The notes under the pieces are model-generated. The model saw only the letters and a list, made by a program, of their open reading frames with translations. It made no database searches and was not told the DNA's origin. From positions 9,044,519 through 9,108,518 of the forward strand of contig CM049306.1 of assembly GCA_026874595.1 (NCBI GenBank): a DNA stretch of 64,000 nucleotides, written 5' to 3'. Position 1 is the stretch's first letter; each line of letters starts with the position of its first letter. A program made the translations under genes and the position numbers. The DNA comes from Sipunculus nudus (lineage: Eukaryota > Annelida > Sipuncula > Golfingiida > Sipunculidae). This document shows positions 29,001-40,514 of the stretch, piece after piece.

Positions 29001-32000
29001 TTTGAGGAATTGAGCCAACAGAATGTCTTTAGATACAGTATCCCCTGTAACTGCATATTCCAGAAAACATGATGCTAGCTGCACAGGGAAAAATCTTTCA
29101 TAATAAAACCCAGCACAAAGGATTTTTCCAACCGCCTCCCATCTCTGTCCATCCACTGTATGGGACAGAGCAGGGACTTTAACTTGGTCTCCACTGGTGC
29201 GTTTTATATAAAAACTTTCCCAATATTCACTCAAGGCATCTCGAAGGACACCCCCATTGTCTGTTGCACGCTCCAGTTCACCATTAGGCAGAACCATCTG
29301 GATTGATAGGGATGTGTTTCTCATGTTAAAATCATTATTGAGCATAAAGTATTCTTCCAACTCCTCGAGCACATGTCCTCTGTGAAGTTTTAATGTTACA
29401 TTGTCATTTGTAAGTGTAGTGCCTTCTGAGTCAATGCTCCCAAAGAAAACTTCCATTTCATCATTATCCCCATCAGCCCACACCAGAAAGTTGGGTAAAA
29501 GACCCGTATTACTGACTTCTGTGGGATCTTGTAGCTGCGTTGAGTTGGCAACAGGGAAAACAGGGAAGTTTTGTGAAACATCGGAGCCACTGACTTCTAA
29601 GGGATCTTGTTGCTGCGGTGAATTTGCAAGAGGTGAAACAGAGAAATTTTGTGAAAGACCTGAGCCACTAACTTCTAAGGGATCATCTAGTTGCTGGGTT
29701 GAGTTTGCAAGAGGTAAAATATCTGGGAGATCATCATCTAAATCAGGCAACTCAACCTGTAGACTTTCAAAAACCACATCTTCCTCAACTGACTCAGTAT
29801 CAGATGCTGGTTTTTCTTTTTTCTTAAGGCAGAGTTTTTTTGTTTTGCTGCTAATCACCTTTTTTGCTGTTGTGCACAAATAGAGGCGCAAAATCTTTGT
29901 TTGCGACATTTCATACAACTGTTGCACTGTTAAGCTTTCATCCTCAATATTAGTTGTGTCAAAATTTGTCATTGAAATATCATAACTGTCCAAACTACCC
30001 CAAAATGATGAAACTGTATTGGGAAAGAACAATTCTGTTGCTCTGGCTTTCACCTCAGCTACACTGCTGTTGCCGTCCATATTCAGGTGTCTTGTGCCCC
30101 CACCTTTTTTGGTTCGGACTTGTTTCACCTCTCCAGACCTGTCCATTAGCCATCCAATTTCAACTCTTCGTTTCTTTTTGACCGCATTTTTGTTCCCCCA
30201 CTGCTTGGTAACATTACCTGTTTTCCCATCTAATTTAGCTCTCACACATGCCAACAGCCTGGAAGCTGTCCCATCATCAGGCTTCTTCACTTTGTTTTCC
30301 TCTTTGACCAGAGATGCTGCTTGGGCTTTTATGGCCACTCTGTCACCAAACTTGGTCACCCCCAGTTGAATAAGCTCGTCATCTGTCATGAGGGAGGCAA
30401 CATGTTCATCAATCTGAAATAAAATATAACATCAAAATATAAACATACTAAATCAGAATTATATCAATCTACTGCATAATATATGAGCATGACCCAAAAT
30501 GTATGCATTAACAATTCACTGCTCGCCCAGAGTTTGCCTAATTAGGCAAGTTGGAATTATATAAACCTTGATCCATTCCTGTTCAACAGTCATAAAAACT
30601 CGCAACAGTGTGACCTTAAAGTGCTCAAAATCATTTTTTTGGTATGTTTCACACAGAATATAGATCAATTTTAGATTTGATCATGCAAGTACAACAATAT
30701 ATGTTAGGATTCTACAAAAGAACTCTCCATCTTATTGTTATGATGATCGATTAGGCTATACAGATATCCATCCATATAAACACATTACAAATAGAAGTGG
30801 AGCCACAAGTTTCTAACTCAGATAACCCTATCAAAGATGAATAAAACATAAACATTTATAAGGAGTGATGCATTAGTGATTAAGATGTTGGAGCTTTGGA
30901 ACTAATCATTACTCAAAATGGACCACTGGAGTGAAATAACAAATCTGCAAGTAAAATTTGTCATGAGTTAGTAAGGTCAGTCTTTCAAATGTCTGCATGA
31001 TGATAGGTGCATGAGAGACATATATTAATTAAATCGATTAACAGCACAATCAGATGACTTGTAAATTAATCAAAATCTTCATAAAACAAAATAAGGGACC
31101 CCTGGGTCACATCACTCTGCTGAAAGTGATTATGAGAATATTTTTATAACAATTGTACCTGACAGAGTGAAATGTGGAAATAGTTATTTTTTTATATCAT
31201 TATTTGAAAAATGTACACAATACACATGTTTGGAGTTTCCTGTGTACTATTATGGGCTGCATGAAAGATGCAGGGCCCTCTCATGATTATATATTTGTAC
31301 AAATATTCGTATCTCAACTAAGTGACTTTAATATGCATGTAAATTTTAAACAAGTGACATGTGGGTCATGACACTCAGCCGAATTTGATATGTACCCAGG
31401 TGATGCATATATTAATTATTGATGTTATGATCTGGTAAAAATAGTTGGCAAAGAACCTTGACCAGTGAGTAGAATGACTTTGAATTCCAGAGTGCTCAAA
31501 ATCATGTTTTTCCCCACAATACTTAGAAAATAGTTAAGAGCAAGAAGATTTAGGACCATACTTGGACCCATCAACAAGCTATTTAAAGTAAGAAGTTTAT
31601 ACGTCAAACTGCTATGACTTGTGTCCATCTGACTAATAGGGTACTCAAATCATGTTGTTCCACACAGCTCACAGGATATAAGTCACAGTGCCCTTATTTT
31701 TTATGTCAAAGAAGACATTACAATGACCTCCCTTTAAAGTAAGAAAGACATTTCCAGAGCCAACAGTTAAGATTTGTAACCTGTGCGTAATATAATTTGT
31801 AATATAAAATTGCATACAACTTCGAGTCACCTGAGCTTAAAAAGAAGAAAGTGGAGATGAGTTAATCTAGATATAATGATATACATTTAATTTAAAAAGT
31901 GAAATGATTACAAAAATTACAAAAGTTTGACCTTATTTCTGGTATCCAATTAAATCTTGATTAAACACAATTACATACTGGGAACAGACTAACTGCACCA

Positions 32001-32606
32001 TTTACTATATAAAAAGGGTAAATATATTTACTGATATTCTGACAATTACACATTATGTTCAGGGTCATAACTCCTACAAATATAGTGAAATAGTTATGAG
32101 AAATATGAACAAAACAACCCCAGTGGTTTTGATATAAAGCAGTCTTGAATTTTAATAATATGATTTTAATGGAAAATGGGAGTTTTTTCCTCAATTTCTC
32201 AAAGGAATGAAGTTGCAGTCCAGTTTTGGGTTTGGTAGGAGATCTTAGGGACATCTATTTGTCAAATTTCAGAATTGCAGGTTCAACTGTGTCAAAACGT
32301 GCCAGTCTAAGAAAAGATGGACACCAGCAAAAAGACGGATGGACAGACAGACAGACAGATGACATATGCTGACCAATCACTATAGCTAAGTTGACATCCC
32401 ATTTTGTGATATTTTCTCTATAAATAAAGATTATTACCAGTTGGATAATGCCTTTTAAGTGCTTGAATCTATATTTGCAACTGTTTTAGTCCTGCAGTGT
32501 ATTTCACATTATTTTTTATTTATGCTTACACCATTCATTTTACCTTTTCCTCCAGAAACCTGGCAGTCAGGTGGGCCAAACCTCGGCTTTGCAAGATGTC
32601 ATCCAT
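23043..32606 (-). CDS. SAM-HECT E3 ubiquitin ligase-like protein of the giant transposon (3 exons, 688 aa)
   Basis: The exons, in transcript order on the minus strand, are 32606-32544, 30413-28604 and 23236-23043. The splice sites are AAAAG|GTAAAATG, TTTCAG|ATTGATG, TACTG|GTAATC and TTCCAG|GAGCAG, with consistent phase. The start (AAAATGG) has an in-frame TGA three codons upstream. Residues 1-50 resemble a SAM domain, split by intron 1 (LTARFLEEK / IDEHVASLMTDDELIQLGV). Residues 30-110 are Lys-rich. A domain at about 128-205 ends in RLYLCT. Three 27-residue repeats occupy about 255-332. A HECT domain fills about 385-688, with FLRFCTG at 618-625 and the likely thioester Cys654 in TPVAHVCGC. 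Reading through the second donor would stop early at 28569 without the catalytic Cys. The family resembles the many animal 'G2E3-like' predictions. Its role in transposition is unknown. Confidence 0.9.
25190..26000. repeat. Three direct units of about 305 bp
   Basis: The units share AGGTCAAGGTCACCCATCTT, GACCGAGATTTTGT, the GGTGGCGCC box followed by CAAACTTGTG, and GTGAAAATCCACC. Units start near 25190, 25500 and 25800. The block ends with GGACGCCGGACGGATGGACG and a short palindrome (CAGCCTAAGGGCTG) at about 26050. Confidence 0.8.
26090..26890. repeat. GGTGGCGCCACC-centred monomers, about 130 bp each
   Basis: About six diverged monomers occur. Each has a GGTGGCGCCACC-like box, then GTCTTG...CCAAGAT, ATGGACATGCAAAATTTCAG, CCAATACATTGATC and GAGATATGAGCAATTTTC. 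The perfect 12-bp palindrome appears at 26355-26366. A related perfect box is at 25740-25751. Confidence 0.7.
27011..27642. mobile_element. pogo/Tc1-type MITE, about 632 bp, nested in SAM-HECT intron 2
   Basis: The ends are inverted repeats: CAGTAGAATGCCTGCAAACG on the left, and CAGTAGAACGCCTGCATTACG as reverse complement on the right. Both flanks carry TA (ATA|CAGTAG ... CTACTG|TATA), as expected for Tc1/mariner/pogo insertion. The interior has several ACGGTCA/TGACCGT motifs and no transposase frame. CAGTAGAA-type ends are known from Tigger/pogo elements; the exact family is not assigned. Confidence 0.75.
30414..32543 (-). other. SAM-HECT intron 1
   Basis: The intron is 2130 bp and splits the SAM-like domain. 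No coding content was recognised. A GACAGACAGACAGA tract lies near 32340. Confidence 0.75.
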
Positions 32607-32864
32607 TTTTGTTCAATCTGGAATATAATATACAAGATTGACTGGATTGTTAAAATCACAAAATTAAAAACTAAGGCCTCTAGGCCTAATGCAAACCTGT
32701 GCAATACGATATACATCAGGTATAATGCATATATGATAACATGCTTGACTATTATTAGAAAAGTACTTGATTACTTGCAAAGCAAGTACTAAACGATTTG
32801 AACTGGGGTGGAGCCATTTGCACAAAAGTCACTCCTTAAATACTGGCATGGATGTACACAACAC

Positions 32865-33020
32865 AAAAATGATTGTAGGTGGCACCACCAGTTTTGTGTA
32901 TGAGAAAGCCATCAAAGTTGTATGGACCTGCAAAATTTCAGGCACATACTTCAAACTATGCTCCCAAGGCAGTAGAAATCTTATCCTTCTAAAGAAGCTA
33001 CTGAACCACTGCCTGGAATG
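32865..33020. repeat. Palindrome-centred repeat monomer
   Basis: It has TGTAGGTGGCACCACCAG, then ATGGACCTGCAAAATTTCAG. It is the same family as 26090-26890. Confidence 0.6.
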
Positions 33021-33128
33021 ACCAGTTATAATAGACTTAGCCACCAGGTGGCATTTCAGTGTAATACAGGTCAAACACTCTACAGGCAACATATGATTGT
33101 GCCCATGGCTGTGCATCAAGGGCCAACT

Positions 33129-33790
33129 GATGACAGTTTTATAGTTAGTTTCATACTATCACCAGAGTAATAATTTTATGATAATTCAAATCATTATATT
33201 TTACCAATCGTCATTAGATATTATACAATTCAGTTTATTATTTAACTGCCAGCTCTTTGATAAGTGTTCACAGAGAATTCATTAATAAGCATGTTCATAC
33301 ATTTGACAGGGTTTACTCCTAAAGTGACAGGCACAGATAAACTAATTAATTAACAGTTTAGATATAGAGGGCTAGAAAGGCGTTGAATGTATTACATAAT
33401 ATGTCTTGTATTAATGCTGTAAGAACTTCCTTAATTGCAATTATTATTTTGGGCAAAGGTATAAATAGATATACTGGTTATTGGGCCGGGGAGTTAAGGT
33501 CAGAGCTAAAGAGAGGAGAGTTGGAGAGTTAGAGAGCAAGGAGAGAGAGACGAGACAGAAATAAGGACAGGAGTTAACAGAGAGAGAGACAGAGAGAACA
33601 GAATCAGTTTAGTGAGAAATAGGGTCAACTATCAGAATATATATATTTTGGACATTTGTTATTGTTAACTTAGATTGAATAAACTTGGAAGTAAATTACA
33701 TCTGGACTAAAGAATTCTTCTATCTGAGAAATCAGCAACCTGTGAACAAAAGACGTAAACAACAGGACGGTGATAGTTTTGGGGCATTTT
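33129..33790 (+). other. LTR-like or promoter-like fragment (tentative)
   Basis: A TATAAATA box at 33460 is followed by a purine-rich GAGA stretch (about 33505-33600) and an AATAAA at 33678, about 211 bp after the TATA box. TATA box, short transcribed stretch and poly-A signal in that order are typical of a retroelement LTR. No partner LTR, primer-binding site or coding region was found, so it could be a solo LTR or chance. Confidence 0.25.
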
Positions 33791-34089
33791 TGGTTGTAAA
33801 TTATGGGCAAATATTGTAGGTTATCTGGACCACTGATGAAAACTTCCTGATAATAATGTATCCTCTCGGGATAAACTGGGTACAGCTATATTTACTATAA
33901 ATCATATGACCATTTCAGCCAATCATAGAGGATGTTACTTGTAGCACCTGAGTCTCATCTGTTTGGTCCAAAATACAGTGCTTCCCTCTGGTTTAGGGAC
34001 CCAGAAAACCATGCCTGAACAAACAGCACTTAAGATACAGGTAGTAGGCTTACAGGTAAAGCAATGTGCAAAGAGTGTCACTATTGTGC

Positions 34090-34360
34090 ACAGATGGATG
34101 CACTGAACCTTAAAACAATTGTAGGTGGTACCACAAGTCTTGAAACAACGAAGCTATCTGAGATATACAGATATATGTTCAACTTAAGGCTAATATATTA
34201 AATATCACCTGATAAATAAGTAGATATTTACACTGTGCAAAAGCCTTTGTAGGTAGCAACACCACTCTTGATTACAAGAAAGCAATCAAAGATGCATGGA
34301 CATGCCAAAATGTCAGGCTGATACATAATATCTCTCTTGAGTTGGGTCAACTCAGCTTAC
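34090..34360. repeat. Two palindrome-centred repeat monomers
   Basis: The boxes at about 34123 (GGTGGTACCAC) and 34250 are each followed by CTTG, a GAAGC block and ATGGACATGCC or its equivalent. Confidence 0.5.
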
Positions 34361-35919
34361 CAAGCTCAGCTGAGGAAGGCATATGTAGCTACTGCACTGA
34401 GTGAACTATTGACATGTTGCCTGATCTAAAACTTGGCCTGTTGTCAAATCTCAAACAGTTAGCTGTCTGCCAATCTATTTATAGATACAGACAAGCCCGT
34501 TGCAAAATCTGTTTAAACACACAAAAAGACTGCTAACAAGCCTTTTTTCATTCTGACATAATAAAATTTATTTAATAAAAATGTTCAGAATGCCTATTAA
34601 AAGCAAAATCATGCAGAATACAGATATATTTTACTCATGGACTTTGCTTACACATAACTGTATACGGATACCAATTATTTGTGTTGCTATTCCAGCTCTG
34701 CTTATATACCCACAGAGCTCATTCTGCTACCAAAATAAATCTACTAGCTTTGTTTACTAAAGTATCTCTCAGTCCTTTGACTGTCCAATAATTCTGCCCA
34801 AATCATTTATGTAAACTTGAATAAAGGCCACCTATGAATGTGTTTCTTGCTATGTTGCAGAATTTGAAACAACAGTTATGCAGAAGACTACTGAAGCCCT
34901 CAGTCTGATATAGGCTTACTTGGCAGCAAGACCAACTTCAGCTTTCCATGACTCTATGAACTCAATTTATTCCTATACAATGGAGAAAACCCTACCCTAG
35001 GATAATTCTAGTGAAAAATTAAACAATTTGACTAGACAGATTCCTCATGAAACATTTTTAATGCTGAAGCTGAAAAGGGCTAAATCTATGATTGGCCCTT
35101 AAAAAAAAAGTCGGTGAAGGTGGCACCGCAAGAACTCAGTTTCAAACATGAGTCACGTGACCTACATTTGCACAATACTTGGTGAAGATAGCTCCAGCCT
35201 TTTCTGAGACTGTAGTTTTAGTATGCTTTTTGGCCAACAGTCACTGAACTGACACCATTCAAACAATCTTGAGAAAGATTGTTTCTGGGATTATTCCTGT
35301 GAAATATTGAAGAATTTTCCTGAATGGTTTCTGAGAGGAAGATTTTCAAAGATTAGTCGGCTTTTTCCCTGTAAAATCAAAGTCAATGCAGAGAACCAAA
35401 ACACAAGCTCAACCTGAAAAGAGACTGACATGTTACTGATTCTTCCTTAAAATTTAACATACTGTGAAGTTAAATAAAAAAAAAAAAATACAGGAAAAAA
35501 TGTGCCATAGTCAAAGTTGGGCAAAATTTACAGAAATGATTTTTATATTAATGCAAATAACTTAAAAAGATTACAATAATCTGATCTAATTTCAAGTATA
35601 AAATTAAATATTGTTTATTGTATCTGCCGAAACAGTTTTGCGGATACTATGTTTTCAGTTGCATACCGCCACCACGGCATAGGTTTCCAGAGAACTCCTC
35701 TGTAACCACTGGGCAGAAGTTTTTAATTTAAAATTCAGAATTTTGATCGGGTCACATGTGAACTGCTGCACCCTCTTTTTTGGTTGACCTCTGACCTTTC
35801 CTCTCTGCCCAGTGTCCATTTGTGTGTCTGTTTCCACTAATAAACACACATATCTCGGGAACCGTTTGACCGATCGGGTTGAAATTTTTTATGTTTGTAG
35901 CTCTTAGATAGCTTTATAT

Positions 35920-36680
35920 TATATGGCGCCACCTGCAACCTTTTTGGCACATTGTCCATCTGTTAATCTGCTTTGGGTTAAAATCACTTCTCTCTCTGCA
36001 TTGGTTGGACTTATTCACCTGAAATTTGCATGTTTATTCATCTTAAGCATCTTTTTAGAATTTATGACATTTGGCCACTTAACATTCAAGTTTACACTTC
36101 AGACATCCAAGCTCATACTTTTGGAACCTATTAAAACAGATTGGGTCAAAATTTTTCATGTATACAGATCTTACATAGCTGTTCATAATATGTAACACAG
36201 GTGGCGCCACAAATAGCCATTTTTGCATAGGGTCCATCTGTTTGTCCGCTTTTGGTTAAATTACTCATATATCTCTCCAGTGTGTGCTTTTATTCACCTA
36301 AAATTTTGCATGTTTATATATCTAGGATAGGTTTTTCATTTATATGGCAGGTGGCACCACCTACATTCATGTTTATGCTGCAGACATCCATGCTAATATC
36401 TCAGGACTGGTTTGATGTATCCTCCTGAATGTTTGCATTTGTATAGATCTCACATAGCTCTTCACCATACATAAAATTGGTGGTGCCAGCTGTAACCATT
36501 ATTGCACAGCCTCCTTCTGTTTTTCTGCTGTGGGACAAAATCACTCATATACAAGCAGTGGTTTGACTGATCTGCCTACAACTTTGCATATGTATAAAAC
36601 TTTGATAGCTTTCTGGATTTTGTGGCAGGTGGAACCACCTATATATACACATTTCAGCTGCAGACATCTATCCTAATATG
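35920..36680. repeat. Diverged tandem repeats with GGTGGCGCCAC boxes
   Basis: Boxes recur at about 35925, 36200, 36350, 36480 and 36625. Between them are TTTGCACAG...CATCTGTTTGTCTGCTTT and CACCTGAAATTTGCATGTTTA blocks. The box is shared with the 26 kb monomers but the spacer sequence differs. Confidence 0.55.
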
Positions 36681-37979
36681 CAACACACCTCACTCTATTT
36701 CCACTTGCCACTCAAATCATGCCTCACTTCACCTGTCCCACTCTGATTTCGGTGTATACACGTAGTCTCTTGTCAACTTCCCATATTCTAGTAGAATAAA
36801 GTTATATCCTGGGAAAAAAAGTCTCTAGCTTTAACATTTATCGTGTTGAGTGAGTAAACATCTTTCCAGATTTTACAAAGTGCATGTTTTTGCCTATAAT
36901 TTTTTGAAATTACTTAATAATAACCCAACTTCTGACATTTAAATAGCAAATATATAGGAGAATATTTATGGTAAACAGAAGAAAAACAGATAAGTGATTT
37001 TTTACATTAGGCATTTCTGAAGTGTAAAAGGTTTTTAATGGAAAATTGAGGTCTCTCCTAAATTTCTGGAAGGAACAAAGTTGCAGTGACCAAGATGTCA
37101 GTTTGGTAGATCTTTGGATTTGTAGGTCTAATGGTTTCAAAATGTGCCTCTCTAATGGATGGAAGGACGGACAATGAACAATATACCAAGTATAGCTCAG
37201 ATGACTTACAGTCAGCTAAGTTAATAAAAGGTTTGAACAAGCTAAAAAAATGAAGGATTCAATAAAATAATAAAAAATCCCCTTTTTAAATCAGGTATAT
37301 ACACTGTTGTTGGATGAAGGAGAGACAAAATTATTATGCTAAATGTTATTACCTATTGCTGAATTTCACACAAATTAATAAAGAAAGCAAACAGATTTTA
37401 TCTCTTTTAATTCCTCACAACATGCACATTCACATTTTACAGCAATATATAACACTGATAAATTAATGTGCACTCACTGTAACCCCTTGTAATACAAATC
37501 AAACCGCAAAAAATAATTAATCACATAATTATAAAATTCATCTTTTTTATGCATCATTTCCAGGTCACACACCACTGTGCTGTGCTGGTTTTTTTGTCGA
37601 AACAAATGATGTAAACTTGATATTGTTTTTTTTTAATTTTAAGAAAATCTGCACCTTTTTATCAATTCTTTTCAAATTTCAGATTTTAAAAGGGTAAACA
37701 GTATATGTACTGTGAAACTTAAATCAACAGTGGCTACAGGGAAAAAAATGTGGCATGGTAAAAATATATGCTATTTACTTGAAACATTTTAAAAAGTATG
37801 ATCTTATCTCTGGCATATTTTAAAATTTTGATGAAATGAAATTTTATTCCTGAAAGTGTCTAACTTCAACAGTTACAATATTAAATCAGAAAAATTATAA
37901 TTCCTGATATTCTGACATGGCAGATTTTGTTCAAGTCCACAACTTCTAAAACTTTATTCACTATTGATTCAATTTCATA

Positions 37980-37980
<1 letters not shown>

Positions 37981-38031
<51 letters not shown>
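37981..38031. repeat. (TA)n microsatellite
   Basis: About 51 bp of pure TA dinucleotide. Confidence 0.95.
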
Positions 38032-38034
<3 letters not shown>

Positions 38035-40170
38035 AATATCTATGCCTATTATAAGCAAACTACAACACTGGCCGTTACTAAGATAAAAGGCACCCTTAAA
38101 GAGTAACAAGAGGCATTTACTGGAAAGCAGTGGGTTTTCATAAATATCTTGAGTAAACAAAGTACTCAAAATGTGTGATTCCCTGAGGTCATAGGTTTTT
38201 CATACATGGGGAAACATGATAAGAAATTTTTCTGTTCAATATATTTACAATGGTATATGTGTAGTTTTACTCAACTAATAATCAGCTGTCACAATCTTAC
38301 ACATCTGTATTCAGTCAGGTTTTCCTTACTATGAAACTCTGAATTTTGGATTAATGAGAAGTCCCTGTAAATTTAATGATAACGACAATACTAGACATCT
38401 GAGAAGAAAAGCAGGAATTGCTCAGAGGACAAGGCAGTAAAATCTTATACCTGAAGGTAAAAATTAAGGTCCTTTAAATTCATTTTGTTATTTATTTATT
38501 GATAGTTTATAGTATAGACCACCACAATAATAACTAATCCATTAGACATTCTGTCTAGTCCAGAAAAAGAACCCTATATTAAAGTTGTTTTCTTTAATAA
38601 CTAAAATTTAAACACTTCATGCATTGTCCCCCTTACACACCATCCAAAATTCCTAGATTCTTGAAGAAGACATGATGGGATTCATGTTACATATTCCTTA
38701 GTGTTTTAATGTCTATATTAAAATGAAAGTAACATTTCAAATATTATAATCCTGTTGAAGGTTATTTGGATGATTTACAGCTAACCATCAGAATCATCAA
38801 AATATTAAAATTAATTAAAATGTATATTTCCCAAATAAAAAAAAAACAGTAATCATAAAATTAATTTTATAACTTTAAGTCTGCATTTAACTTTTGTCTC
38901 AACCTTGCCCCATGTTTCTTTCACAATTATATATAATACAATTCATGCATTAATTATCAAGATAAAGGTAGATTATAGTATGTATTTTTAAATTATTCTT
39001 GGGGACAAACAACCCCCATAACTTGTATAATATAGGTCGCACTGACGAAATTTCAGGTTTCAAAAAAGGTTTTAACTGGATTCCCTGGATGTGCTGTTAG
39101 AAGCTTCTATGGTCAGTAGTATAATGATGTGAATCTTTACAATGGATTTTTTATCCATTGTAAAAAAAAGTGGGTGTTTCAAGAAAAAAAATGCCTAGAG
39201 GTGAAAACAAAATATAAATTATAATTGCTGTCTCATAATGAAATGTAAAAAAAAAACCAAAAATAATGCTTGCGAAGAATATTCCCCCAGCCACAACTCC
39301 CATATTTGGTTGGCCCATTTAAAGTATTTGGTTATGTTATGTTGGTAAAGTTATATTATTTTTAATTTAAGTACACTCCACACAATGCGCCTTGTTGAAT
39401 GTTATTATTAATGGTTTTTATTTATCTAAAATCAAGATTTTTAAAAAAACTATGCATGTAGGACTAGAAACTTCTGTAATTTGATCTGCATGGTCGATCC
39501 ACAGTGTGCCTGCACAATTAACATTCATCATACTAAATCATTCATCATATTAAATAAATAAAAATCCCACTCACTTGCTTCTGTATATCTGCGTCTTCAA
39601 ACTGCCTGCACCCTTGGCCGAACTAGTTACAAACGAAACTGTGTTTCGTTCAGACCTAATAAGGAAGTCAGATCTATTTATAGAAACAAACGCAGCCTGC
39701 TTTCCGTAAACATTGTCATGGAGTGCAAAAAAACTGCACATGATTCTGCAAATCAAGGTCCTTGGCAAAGACCCTTCGCAAAAAGAGGGGAGACAAGTAT
39801 ATTTTTTAGTCAGCTCAGATATGAAGTTAACCAATATATTATATAATTGTTTAAATGTTAACTGAGACGTTAACAGTGGTTAAATACTGCGGCCCCTATA
39901 TTATAAAACCGTACCTTATAACTAATAATAGCGAATATGGGCGAGCATAAGCTTCTTGAAAATGGCTTACATTTATAAATTTACATATTATCGAACAAAT
40001 GAAAACATGAAAATAAAGTTAACAATGTTAATAAATAGTTCCGAACCTGTTTGTCGATTCCTGGCGAATGTTAACAGTGATGAACGATGACAATTAAGTT
40101 TCGATTACTTGTGTTGTGGTCCCAGGGAACAGCTGCCCTGCTACCGTACTGACAACTGTCCAAAATATAT

Positions 40171-40470
40171 TATCGCGTGGGAACGAGATAATTATCGCGT
40201 GGGAACGAGATAATTATCGCGTGGGAACGAGATAATTATCGCGTGGCCACGAGATACTATCGCGTGGGAACGAGATAATTATCGCGTGGCCACGAGATAC
40301 TATCGCGTGGGAACGAGATAATTATCGTGTGGGAACGAGATACTATCTCGTGGGAACGAGATAATTATCGCGTGGCCACGAGATACTATCGCGTGGGAAC
40401 GAGTTACTATCGCGTGGGAACGAGATAATTATCGCGTGGCCACGAGATACTATCTCGTGGGAACGAGATA
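40171..40470 (-). repeat. Right subterminal array, 14 units
   Basis: The same unit types as the left array appear in opposite orientation: TATCGCGTGGGAACGAGATA (reverse complement of type A) and TATCGCGTGGCCACGAGATA (type B). Units total 300 bp with no spacer, ending 16 bp before the right TIR. The alternation is less regular than on the left, with type A dominating (ten A, four B). Confidence 0.93.
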
Positions 40471-40486
40471 AAAAATAATTTTCTGT

Positions 40487-40508
40487 ATGTCCTATACGAG
40501 CCACCGTA
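40487..40508 (-). repeat. Right terminal inverted repeat (22 bp)
   Basis: It is a perfect reverse complement of 11288-11309 and ends CGAGCCACCGTA. Confidence 0.93.
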
Positions 40509-40514
40509 GTATAT
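40509..40514. repeat. Target-site duplication, right copy (GTATAT)
   Basis: An exact match to 11282-11287. Confidence 0.85.

Larger units (their letters stand above)
32607..39575 (-). other. Upstream region or possible 5'-UTR intron of the SAM-HECT gene
   Basis: An acceptor-like TATTCCAG lies 15 bases ahead of the SAM-HECT ATG on the minus strand. A strong donor (GCAA|GTGAGTGG, last base 39575) lies near the right end of the element. Together they suggest a non-coding first exon close to the right terminus and a leader intron of about 7 kb. No coding exon was recognised between them. The interval holds repeat monomers and an LTR-like stretch. Confidence 0.35.

Noticed and set aside
29401-30369. 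Plus-strand open frames of 116-160 codons opposite the HECT gene
   Set aside because: They are antisense shadows of the SAM-HECT coding exon with no recognisable motif.
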